Source: an uncultured Ruminococcus sp. (GTDB lineage: Bacteria; Bacillota; Clostridia; Oscillospirales; Acutalibacteraceae). Taken from it: DNA of 7,182 nt. Below are positions 1 to 5,269 of this stretch, piece after piece; within the stretch, counting starts at the first letter, position 1, and each line of letters opens with the position of its first letter. The position numbers and the translations under genes were made by a program. The stretch is from assembly GCA_902766585.1 (NCBI GenBank), contig CACXDV010000184.1, positions 1 to 7,182 of the forward strand, written 5' to 3'. The notes beneath the pieces were generated by a model, which saw only the letters and a program-made list of their open reading frames with translations, made no database searches and had not been told where the DNA came from.

Positions 1-707
1 ATCACCAGGGATAATCTTAACAGGTTTAAGCAAATACCTATAATACACAGTATTTTTCCGGGGGATGCTGATTGCTTTGATGCCTTGTCCGTCTGTCCTC
101 CGTTCTGAGTATTGTTTTTATTCGCCGTTATAAGACCTATTATTGCGAAAATTATCCCCAATCCGTTAAAGCCGATAAAAATTGACAAAAATCCCATAAT
201 TATAACAATGCTTGAAGGCTTTTTCGCCTGAGCCTTTTGGAGATATTCCTCCTTTATCCGGTTGGTATCGGAATATTGCGGAGCTTCATTTCGCGGGAAA
301 TTATCTGTGCCTCTTACACCTGCATCATAGTTCGGATAGCGCGGTTCGCTGTCTGAAAAGCTGAAGGGAGGCTGAACTGCGCTTTCATTGAATGAGGGGG
401 CAGTGCTGCGAATACCGCCGTCATTGAAGGATGGAGCTGTTGTACGGATACGATTGTCGTTAAATGAGGCCGCTGAGACCTGAGTGACCGTGCTTTTCAA
501 GGCTTCATCTGACGGCTCATTATCATATTGGCAGTTCTCCTTGTGTTCACATTCGGTATCATAGGACTCATGTATCGAATTATCGCTTGTGAGAGGATTG
601 CTGCCGTATGGGTTATCGTCAATTGCATCGGGGAATTTTATATCGGGAAAGGTAAGAGGGGGAAATACCTCATCAAAGGACATTTCAGTTATATTTTTGT
701 TGTCCAT
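1..707 (-). CDS. DUF4190-like membrane protein with disordered repeat-bearing N-terminus (3' end cut by window)
   Basis: I read this open frame by hand on the minus strand. It starts at ATG 707-705 and stays open for 235 codons to the window edge, so the C-terminus is missing. Residues 1-160 are polar, rich in D/N/S/P and without hydrophobic stretches, and are probably disordered. Residues 81-116 are three imperfect 12-residue repeats beginning SFN. A basic stretch (about 160-163) leads into a hydrophobic segment (about 166-194, with a GFNGLG break). A short polar loop and a second hydrophobic segment (from about 217) follow. This matches the two-helix hairpin of the DUF4190 family, whose function is unknown. 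It is the fourth gene of a leftward operon. A GAGGT site (715-719) overlaps the upstream stop codon, and the gap to that gene is only 10 bp, which suggests translational coupling. The family call is from pattern recognition, not a search. Confidence 0.85.
   Translation of the reverse strand, partial: MDNKNITEMSFDEVFPPLTFPDIKFPDAIDDNPYGSNPLTSDNSIHESYDTECEHKENCQYDNEPSDEALKSTVTQVSAASFNDNRIRTTAPSFNDGGIRSTAPSFNESAVQPPFSFSDSEPRYPNYDAGVRGTDNFPRNEAPQYSDTNRIKEEYLQKAQAKKPSSIVIIMGFLSIFIGFNGLGIIFAIIGLITANKNNTQNGGQTDKASKQSASPGKILCIIGICLNLLRLSLV
360..467 (-). repeat. Three imperfect 36-bp coding repeats (SFN units)
   Basis: These encode residues 81-116 of the partial left-edge membrane protein. Units 1 and 2 (SFNDNRIRTTAP and SFNDGGIRSTAP) match at 9 of 12 residues. 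Unit 3 (SFNESAVQPP...) is degenerate. The period equals that of the unrelated repeat in the first gene of the same operon. Confidence 0.8.
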
Positions 708-717
708 GATATTGACC

Positions 718-1173
718 TCATATTGATGCTGCCGCTATTATCCAGAGAATTCCCCAGAAGCCTCCGCCGAGAAGTCCTAAAACTGAGGTTATCAGACCTC
801 CTATTGCAAGCCCCTGCATAGGGTTGCCGGCAGAAACAGAATGACTGCGGGATATGAGCGAGCAGACTATTCCTATTATTCCGAGCGGTATGCTAAGGAA
901 CGGGAGGAGTCCCGTAAGTATTGAAAGAATACCGCAGACAATAGCGAATATACCCATTCTGTGTCCGGGGACAGTTTCTGTATGCTGTCTTTTCGGCGCG
1001 TAAAGCACAGAGTTGTCATTTCGTCTTACAAGGTCATTTGTATTAAAAGTCCGTTTTCCCTTGACCATGGATTTATCCGAAGCCGTTTCAGTATCTATTA
1101 CGGTAGGATTGAATATCGGCATATCGGAATTTTCTTCAGTTACAACGGGAGAATCTTCATTTGTGAATTTCAT
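718..1173 (-). CDS. DUF4190-type small membrane protein (151 aa)
   Basis: The N-terminal 70 residues are polar and probably disordered, with no signal peptide. Residues 74-108 are strongly hydrophobic and split by a Pro/Ser turn (LLPFLSIPLGIIGIV). A polar loop with a GNPMQG motif then leads to a second hydrophobic region at about 121-149. The order of hydrophobic hairpin, short polar loop, GLAIGG and second helix is the classic DUF4190 pattern, and this is the most typical member of the four in the window. Its molecular function is unknown; it should sit in the cytoplasmic membrane with its tail exposed. It starts at ATG 1173, with AAGGGAGGT at 1182-1190 overlapping the stop codon of the preceding gene, 15 bp away, so the two are probably co-translated. 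An overlapping plus-strand frame here is a shadow. Confidence 0.9.
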   Translation of the reverse strand: MKFTNEDSPVVTEENSDMPIFNPTVIDTETASDKSMVKGKRTFNTNDLVRRNDNSVLYAPKRQHTETVPGHRMGIFAIVCGILSILTGLLPFLSIPLGIIGIVCSLISRSHSVSAGNPMQGLAIGGLITSVLGLLGGGFWGILWIIAAASI

Positions 1174-1188
1174 TTCATCATACCTCCC

Positions 1189-1590
1189 TTATATAGCAAA
1201 AATTGCAAAGAAAGCAGCGAACATTGATGGGATGAAAAGAAAAACTATATACATTATCAGATTGAGTGCGATACCTACAAGTGACATTGCCTTTCCTGCC
1301 GTTGCGGTGCCGGAGAAGGTCTTTTTGTACGCCATGCATTTTTTTCTGTCCTCACTGCACAGAAAAATACCTATTGCTCCGAGAATAAGAGGAAGTACAG
1401 GCACCCAGAAAAGTATTGTGGAAAGAATACCCAAAATGATGCTTCCGACTGCTGTACCTGAATCAAAGGTGTTCGGATCCGGTGAAGCGTAAACGGAATA
1501 ATCACCGGGAGTTTCTTCGGAAGGGTTTTCATTGAAGTTTGAATATGTCGGGTCTACACGCTTAGGGACATTGTTGAAATTGTCATTCAT
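1189..1590 (-). CDS. Small two-helix membrane protein, DUF4190-like (133 aa)
   Basis: Residues 1-46 are polar (N, P, D, S, Y) and probably disordered. Hydrophobic segment 47-77 contains a WVPVLP kink. A charged loop follows (about 79-100, with the basic run EDRKK), then hydrophobic residues 101-133, so the protein ends inside or just after the membrane. This is the same architecture as its operon neighbours, which makes it a paralogue, although it is more divergent from the DUF4190 pattern than the gene at 718-1173. A strong AAGGAGGT site (1597-1604) precedes ATG 1590. It lies 22 bp downstream of the gene at 1613-2302. No enzymatic motif is visible. The function is unknown and the membrane location is inferred from hydrophobicity. 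Confidence 0.88.
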   Translation of the reverse strand: MNDNFNNVPKRVDPTYSNFNENPSEETPGDYSVYASPDPNTFDSGTAVGSIILGILSTILFWVPVLPLILGAIGIFLCSEDRKKCMAYKKTFSGTATAGKAMSLVGIALNLIMYIVFLFIPSMFAAFFAIFAI

Positions 1591-1612
1591 ATATATACCT
1601 CCTTATGAAGCA

Positions 1613-2302
1613 TCAGAAAATTAAACCGCATAAATCTGTTATCGACTGAACGGAGCTGAAAAATGCAGTGCTGTTATAGGAATAACTGTAGCTTTCGGTC
1701 GTATTGATCGCCACTATTAACAACAGAATGGAGAAAAGAGTGATAAGCACCGAAAGTATAACGCCTATAATTGAGCATATTAAGCCGGCGGTCACAGTCG
1801 AGGAGGGCTGTATACCAATAGCGGCAGCCTTCTTTTTTGCGCTTGAGGCAAAGATGATACCGATAATTCCGGCTATCAGCGAAAACATACCTGTGCCGGA
1901 TAAAACAATTGATACTATACCGAGGATAAGAGGGAGAGCTTCATTTCCGGTGGACGTCTGAGTATTGTTGTAATTGTAGTTATACTGCGGGTACTGAGGA
2001 TACTGAGGATACTGCTGTCCGTATTGATTGTTCTGAGGATAGCCGTACTGCTGAGTCTGATTGTACTGCTGATTCGGATTATACTGCTGAGTCTGATTGG
2101 ATTGCTGATTCGGATTATACTGCTGAGTCTGATTATATTGCTGATTCGGATTGTATTGCTGATTCTGCTGCTGGGGCTGTGTATTCTGTGAATATGACGG
2201 ATACTGAGGGTATGAGGGCTGCTGAGAAGCATCAGAACCGCTATTTGTTTCCTTTGAAAGATTAACGGAATTATTATTCTGTGGAAGCGGATTATTATTC
2301 AT
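1613..2302 (-). CDS. Membrane protein with Q/N/Y-rich prion-like N-terminus and DUF4190-like hairpin (229 aa)
   Basis: This is the first gene of the leftward operon. I chose ATG 2302-2300 because a GGAGGT site sits 9 nt upstream. An in-frame ATG at 2341 would add 13 residues but lies inside the promoter leader and has no good ribosome binding site. Residues 1-47 are N/S/P/Q-rich. Residues 48-83 are three 12-residue repeats of the form QQYNPNQQ[YS]NQT. Residues 97-107 repeat YPQ, and 107-113 are NY-rich. Hydrophobic segments span about 122-152 and 169-200, separated by a basic loop (AKKKAA), and a polar 29-residue tail follows. The hairpin matches DUF4190. The tail composition is that of a low-complexity, possibly self-associating, domain tethered to the membrane. 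Its function is unknown. Confidence 0.9.
   Translation of the reverse strand: MNNNPLPQNNNSVNLSKETNSGSDASQQPSYPQYPSYSQNTQPQQQNQQYNPNQQYNQTQQYNPNQQSNQTQQYNPNQQYNQTQQYGYPQNNQYGQQYPQYPQYPQYNYNYNNTQTSTGNEALPLILGIVSIVLSGTGMFSLIAGIIGIIFASSAKKKAAAIGIQPSSTVTAGLICSIIGVILSVLITLFSILLLIVAINTTESYSYSYNSTAFFSSVQSITDLCGLIF
1983..2018 (-). repeat. Four 9-bp tandem units encoding YPQ-type repeats
   Basis: On the plus strand the units read TACTGCGGG, TACTGAGGA, TACTGAGGA and TACTGCTGT. They encode the YPQ-repeat segment around residues 95-107 of the same protein. The two central units are identical. Confidence 0.85.
2054..2161 (-). repeat. Three tandem 36-bp coding repeats (12 aa each)
   Basis: Three head-to-tail 36-bp units encode residues 48-83 of the Q/N/Y-rich membrane protein. 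The middle unit has one Tyr-to-Ser change, and there are a few silent differences. A partial fourth copy (QQY) follows on the low-coordinate side. Because the unit is a multiple of three, copy number can change without a frameshift. Confidence 0.92.
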
Positions 2303-2369
2303 AGCTGAATACCTCCATTTTAAAAATTCGAGACCGGACAAAAGTATACAATATCCGGGCTTATACTAA

Positions 2370-2398
2370 ATAATACCACAAGCACACTGAGAAGTCAA
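2370..2398 (-). promoter_or_regulatory. Sigma-A-type promoter for the leftward membrane-protein operon
   Basis: Read on the minus strand, TTGACT (2398-2393) is followed by a 17-bp spacer and TATTAT (2375-2370). Each box matches 5 of 6 consensus bases. The expected transcript start is near 2363, giving a leader of about 60 nt before ATG 2302. That leader contains a small CCGGA/TCCGG inverted repeat (2334-2338 and 2354-2358) of uncertain meaning. Confidence 0.75.
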
Positions 2399-2497
2399 CA
2401 AGCCTGTCGGTGTTTGGCAGCGGCAGAATGTATAATTACAGATACGTTTTCCGGCTTGTAATGAGAGCGTTTTTTTACTGCAATAAATGAATATCAG

Positions 2498-2557
2498 TAC
2501 AGTGAGATTGTATGGAGATTTATTTCATATAAGCTTATATTTCATTACAGTGATATT
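2498..2557 (+). repeat. Direct repeat TACAGTGA[GT]ATT flanking the palindrome
   Basis: Copies at 2498-2509 and 2546-2557 match at 11 of 12 bases, 48 bp apart start to start. They bracket the 14-bp palindrome. The spacing is irregular relative to the DNA helical turn, and the function is unknown. Confidence 0.4.
2527..2540. repeat. Perfect 14-bp palindrome ATATAAGCTTATAT
   Basis: The sequence is its own reverse complement. It lies between the two divergent promoters and between the two copies of a TACAGTGA[GT]ATT direct repeat. It may be a protein-binding site, but AT-rich palindromes also occur by chance. Confidence 0.4.
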
Positions 2558-2560
2558 AAG

Positions 2561-2599
2561 AATGAAGCCAATCCATTATTTGGCTGAATTGTGTTTTTT
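2561..2599 (+). terminator. Weak terminator-like hairpin with T6 in the divergent region
   Basis: AGCCAA (2566-2571) pairs with TTGGCT (2580-2585). The outer AAT (2561-2563) pairs with ATT (2588-2590) across a 2-nt mismatch. A run of six T follows at 2594-2599. The stem is short and the T-run is offset, so this is a weak candidate. No gene ends upstream on the plus strand, so it would only make sense for a short untranslated transcript. Confidence 0.25.
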
Positions 2600-2672
2600 C
2601 TGAAAATATTATGCAATTATTTGTAATAATATACAAAAAAAAATAATGCTGATAATAATATATATAAAACAG

Positions 2673-2701
2673 TTGACTTGAATTGAATAATTGTTTAAAA
2701 T
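2673..2701 (+). promoter_or_regulatory. Sigma-A-type promoter for the rightward operon
   Basis: TTGACT (2673-2678), a 17-bp spacer and TAAAAT (2696-2701) lie in AT-rich DNA. Each box is 5 of 6 to consensus. The expected start near 2708 gives a leader of about 100 nt that contains the dyad at 2740-2769. Confidence 0.75.
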
Positions 2702-2739
2702 TAAAGTGCAATTGTGTTATTATATTATTAATAATGGAA

Positions 2740-2769
2740 TTAAGCAATACTTTTGTTGTTATTGCTTAA
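2740..2769 (+). promoter_or_regulatory. Perfect 10-bp inverted repeat in the rightward leader
   Basis: TTAAGCAATA (2740-2749) and its exact reverse complement TATTGCTTAA (2760-2769) are separated by a 10-nt loop. The element lies about 30 nt past the predicted transcript start and 38 nt before the start codon. It could be an operator for a dimeric repressor or an mRNA leader hairpin. No T-run follows, so it is not a terminator. Confidence 0.65.
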
Positions 2770-2807
2770 ATGATATCCGAAAAATCTGATGAAACAGGAG
2801 GATAGAT

Positions 2808-3392
2808 ATGCGCTGGAATAACTGTTCAAAAGAAGAAGCGCGTGACGCTTACGATTCTGCAAAATCAAGGCTTCAGAACGCTGCCGACCAGTATATCCAT
2901 AATATATATACGATGGATACTTTAGCGGGCGAACGCAGCAGCGCTCAGACAAAGCTGAATAATGCGAACGGTCAGAAGATCAATTTTGAAAAAAGGATCG
3001 CGGATATAGAACGCATTATTCAGAAGCTCGGAAGCAACGGTCCTGTTGAAGAGGCAATAAATACCTCAAATGACCGGGCGCAGAAATTTGAGGATTCCTA
3101 TAACGATCTGATACAGTGTACCGGAATGAATACCCCTCAGATCGCAAAGGCATTCCATACGCCCTCTGTCGAGGAAAATGCCTACTCTGCTGCGGCAGTT
3201 GCCGAGTGTAAAAAGGTCAAGGCAAATTTAGAGCAGGCTGTTGCAGACCTGAACAATCAGCTTAATGCCATGGAGGATGAGGTCAACAGACTTACCTCAC
3301 AGATGAATTCCCTTGCAGGCGTACAGGCTGATCTCTCAAAGACAATGGCAAGCAGCTCATACGAAATGAATCATTTTAAAAACCGTATGTAA
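2808..3392 (+). CDS. All-helical coiled-coil protein, candidate effector partner (194 aa)
   Basis: AGGAGG (2796-2801) sits 6 nt before ATG 2808. This is the best start signal in the rightward operon. The protein is soluble and has no signal peptide or transmembrane segment. It is almost entirely predicted helical: helices at about 7-38 and 40-76, a Gly/Pro break (SNGP), a helix at about 79-104, a TP break near 109, and a long coiled coil at about 122-185 with hydrophobic heptads. There are Cys at 6, 104 and 134. No WxG hairpin motif and no YxxxD/E motif is visible. In Firmicutes, small helical partner proteins are often encoded just upstream of type VII (LXG) effectors and bind their N-terminal helical modules. 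Position and shape here fit that role, but at 194 aa it is about twice the usual partner length. The product is an inference; no named family is recognised. No terminator lies in the 38 bp before the next gene. Confidence 0.88.
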   Translation: MRWNNCSKEEARDAYDSAKSRLQNAADQYIHNIYTMDTLAGERSSAQTKLNNANGQKINFEKRIADIERIIQKLGSNGPVEEAINTSNDRAQKFEDSYNDLIQCTGMNTPQIAKAFHTPSVEENAYSAAAVAECKKVKANLEQAVADLNNQLNAMEDEVNRLTSQMNSLAGVQADLSKTMASSSYEMNHFKNRM

Positions 3393-3414
3393 GATCAGAA
3401 TAATAAATTCAGCA

Positions 3415-3424
3415 AGAGAGGTGA
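3415..3424 (+). promoter_or_regulatory. Ribosome binding site that fixes the TTG start at 3431
   Basis: AGAGAGGTGA is followed by 6 nt and TTG. The first in-frame ATG comes only about 300 codons later, so TTG is the only reasonable start. Confidence 0.75.
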
Positions 3425-3430
3425 AACAGA

Positions 3431-5251
3431 TTGAGACTGCATATAAAGGATAATTCAGCCTGGGATTCGTTCAAGACAAGGCTCGGTCTATTAAGCTTTG
3501 AAATAAGTCAGGCGAACGTAACTAAAACCTTTAAGGCTGTTGAATCCGATATACATAATGTTAATGGCGGCGTAGGAGATCTTCAGACTGCTCTGGATGA
3601 TGTTGAACAGCGCGTTAAGAATGTTGAGGAAAAAAGAAGGGAAAAGGTCGAAAAAGCCGGCTCCCAGCTTTTCAATTTCCTCAGTGAATTCAAGAAGACA
3701 GATAAGCGTCTTGCAGAGGCTATAAAGCTTGAAAATCAGAAATTCTATGAGATAAATCCGTGGGCTGTACCGCCTCCTCCTCCTAAGAAGAAAAAGTGGT
3801 ACGAAAAGGCTTGGGATGCTATTAAGGGCGCATTCAAGGCAGTCGGCAAGGCAATAAAGAAGGCAGTCGATTGGGTAAAGGATACCGTAAAGAAGGTCTG
3901 GAATAAGACTGTTGCCTTTATAAAGAAGCACTGGAAGGCAATAGTAAAGATAGTAGTCGGAGCTGTTATAATTGCAGGTCTTGCGGCGCTGTCGGTATTC
4001 ACAGGCGGAGCGGCGGCACCGTTGTTTGCTGTCGCGGCAAAGGCGGCTGCGGTAAGTGCCCTTACGAGTACGGCAATAACCGTCGTCTCGGGTGCTGCTC
4101 AGGGAAAGAGTTTCGGAGAAATATTCGATTCTGCCGCGGATTCATTTATGATAGGCTCGATAACGGGCGCAGTTTCGGGCTTTGCAGGAGCAGCAGCAGG
4201 AGCGGTCACATCCGCCACAGGCTCACAGGTTCTCGGAAAGCTAACGGAGCTTGGAATAAATACCGCCGGAAAGCTTGTTGCGAACGGCGCGTCCTATCTG
4301 ATAGACAACGGTAATCTCAAGGGCTATATGGATGCGAAGGGCTATGATATTCTCAAGGAAGCGGGAATGTCGGCGCTGTCCATCGGCGGAGATTATCTCA
4401 AAGGAAAGGGCATGGATCTGCTCAAGGATAAATTCGGCGGGCTTACTCAGAATCAGCTCGTCAATTCGCTCGGCAAGGCGTATGATTATTGTAAGGAGAA
4501 GGCTCCGGCACTTACGAATATCGTTACAAATACCGCAAAGGATGTTGCGGGAAGCCTGTCATGGAGCGACCTCGGAAAGCTAAAGAATCCGTCATCATTT
4601 GCGAAGGGGCTTGGCAGCAGGGCGCTCGGAAGCCTTGCAAGCAATGCAAAGGGTGAGATAGGCAATTTCATTAATAATGACCTTAATAATATGACGGGCG
4701 GAGCAATAAAGGATGTTATGAACAGTGCAGCAGACAGCGATTTCGGAAAGTCTGTTTCAGATATCTATGGTAAGGCGAATGACCTGATAGGCGGTGTAAA
4801 GAATACGATAGGAGATGCGGCAGGCAGTCTCGGAGGTCAGTTCAAAGACGTAATAGGTCATATCAGCGGAGAATTCAAGAGCGTTATCGGCGGCACTGCT
4901 ATGGATAATATCGGCAGGGTTACAAAGATAGTAGGCGGTCTTGATTCCACTATAGGAAACAAGGTCGGAGAGGTGACCGGTCAGCTCGGCAGCAGTCTCG
5001 GAATAAAAATGGATAATATCAGCGGAGTGACAGGTTCACTCGGAAGTATCCTCAATTCCGTGACATCAAGACCTGAACAGACTATTTCTCATGTTCTGTC
5101 AGGCGCGGGAACCAAGAATATAAGCTCGATATGCAGCAGCAGCTTTGCGGGTACTCTCAGCTCAGCGGTCAACAGCATGAGCAAGACGACCACTTTTGCT
5201 TCATCTACTACAAGTACAGTTTCATCATTCTTATCAAGCATAAGATTGTAA
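3431..5251 (+). CDS. Polymorphic-effector-like membrane-inserting protein with amphipathic Gly-rich tail (606 aa)
   Basis: The start is TTG. Residues 1-105 are helical, with VNGGVGDL at 44-51 and a charged coiled coil at about 52-100, ending in LENQKFYEINPWA (100-112). A Pro5-Lys4 hinge (114-122) leads to a Lys/Trp/Ala amphipathic stretch at about 123-168, strongly cationic. One clear transmembrane helix follows (about 171-190, ending FTGG). Residues 193-262 are Ala/Gly-rich and hydrophobic, with IFDSAADSFM at 231-240. From about 300 to 545 there are repeated amphipathic Gly/Lys/Asp segments, and the last 40 residues are Ser/Thr-rich. The N-terminal 250 residues are paralogous to the next gene. 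This core resembles the pre-toxin region of Firmicute LXG/polymorphic toxins, but the tail shows no nuclease, ADP-ribosyltransferase or other catalytic motif. It could be a pore-former, a surface protein or an effector with a novel tail. No signal peptide is present. It lies 18 bp before its paralogue, with no immunity gene between them. Confidence 0.85.
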   Translation: MRLHIKDNSAWDSFKTRLGLLSFEISQANVTKTFKAVESDIHNVNGGVGDLQTALDDVEQRVKNVEEKRREKVEKAGSQLFNFLSEFKKTDKRLAEAIKLENQKFYEINPWAVPPPPPKKKKWYEKAWDAIKGAFKAVGKAIKKAVDWVKDTVKKVWNKTVAFIKKHWKAIVKIVVGAVIIAGLAALSVFTGGAAAPLFAVAAKAAAVSALTSTAITVVSGAAQGKSFGEIFDSAADSFMIGSITGAVSGFAGAAAGAVTSATGSQVLGKLTELGINTAGKLVANGASYLIDNGNLKGYMDAKGYDILKEAGMSALSIGGDYLKGKGMDLLKDKFGGLTQNQLVNSLGKAYDYCKEKAPALTNIVTNTAKDVAGSLSWSDLGKLKNPSSFAKGLGSRALGSLASNAKGEIGNFINNDLNNMTGGAIKDVMNSAADSDFGKSVSDIYGKANDLIGGVKNTIGDAAGSLGGQFKDVIGHISGEFKSVIGGTAMDNIGRVTKIVGGLDSTIGNKVGEVTGQLGSSLGIKMDNISGVTGSLGSILNSVTSRPEQTISHVLSGAGTKNISSICSSSFAGTLSSAVNSMSKTTTFASSTTSTVSSFLSSIRL

Positions 5252-5255
5252 TGAT

Positions 5256-5265
5256 AAGGCGGTGA
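5256..5265 (+). promoter_or_regulatory. Ribosome binding site that fixes the TTG start at 5270
   Basis: AAGGCGGTGA lies 4 nt before TTG 5270, inside the 18-bp gap after the upstream stop codon. The start gives MRLFIK, matching MRLHIK at the start of the upstream paralogue, which independently supports both TTG starts. Confidence 0.75.
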
Positions 5266-5269
5266 TAGA

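Larger units (their letters stand above)
2303..2807. other. AT-rich divergent intergenic region
   Basis: This 505-bp region separates the two divergent operons and has no credible gene. It contains a promoter for each operon, a dyad in the rightward leader, a 14-bp palindrome (2527-2540), a direct repeat (2498-2509 and 2546-2557) and a hairpin followed by T6 (2561-2599). The part from about 2600 to 2735 is very AT-rich. Short minus-strand open frames here have low-complexity composition and no ribosome binding site. Confidence 0.8.

Noticed and set aside
528..821. 97-codon plus-strand frame starting with a hydrophobic segment
   Set aside because: It is antisense to the hand-translated partial gene at 1-707 and to the end of the next gene. 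It has no ribosome site, and the opposite strand explains the sequence better.
961..1492. Two long plus-strand frames opposite the small membrane-protein genes
   Set aside because: They lie antisense to two convincing genes with perfect ribosome sites, and their products show no coherent domain pattern.
1983..2161. CRISPR-like tandem repeats
   Set aside because: The repeats are contiguous with no unique spacers and are in-frame coding repeats.
1915..2232. 105-codon minus-strand frame rich in Ile, Ser and Arg
   Set aside because: It is an out-of-frame reading of the repeat-bearing gene. The repeats keep the alternative frame open, and it has no ribosome site.
2303..2341. Longer start (ATG at 2341) for the Q/N/Y-rich membrane protein
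   Set aside because: It has no ribosome site, while the downstream ATG at 2302 has GGAGGT at good spacing. The extra 13 residues lie in the leader and do not resemble the neighbours.
2431..2436. Perfect TATAAT as an independent plus-strand promoter
   Set aside because: There is no acceptable -35 at 16-18 bp and no correctly spaced TGn extension, so it is not listed as a promoter.
2398..2459. ACAAGCC/GGCTTGT inverted repeat overlapping the leftward -35
   Set aside because: Seven-base arms separated by 48 bp can easily occur by chance, so it is not reported as an operator.
2556..2952. Two short minus-strand frames across the divergent gap and the start of the 194-aa gene
   Set aside because: They have low-complexity AT-driven composition and no ribosome site, and they overlap the rightward promoter and start.
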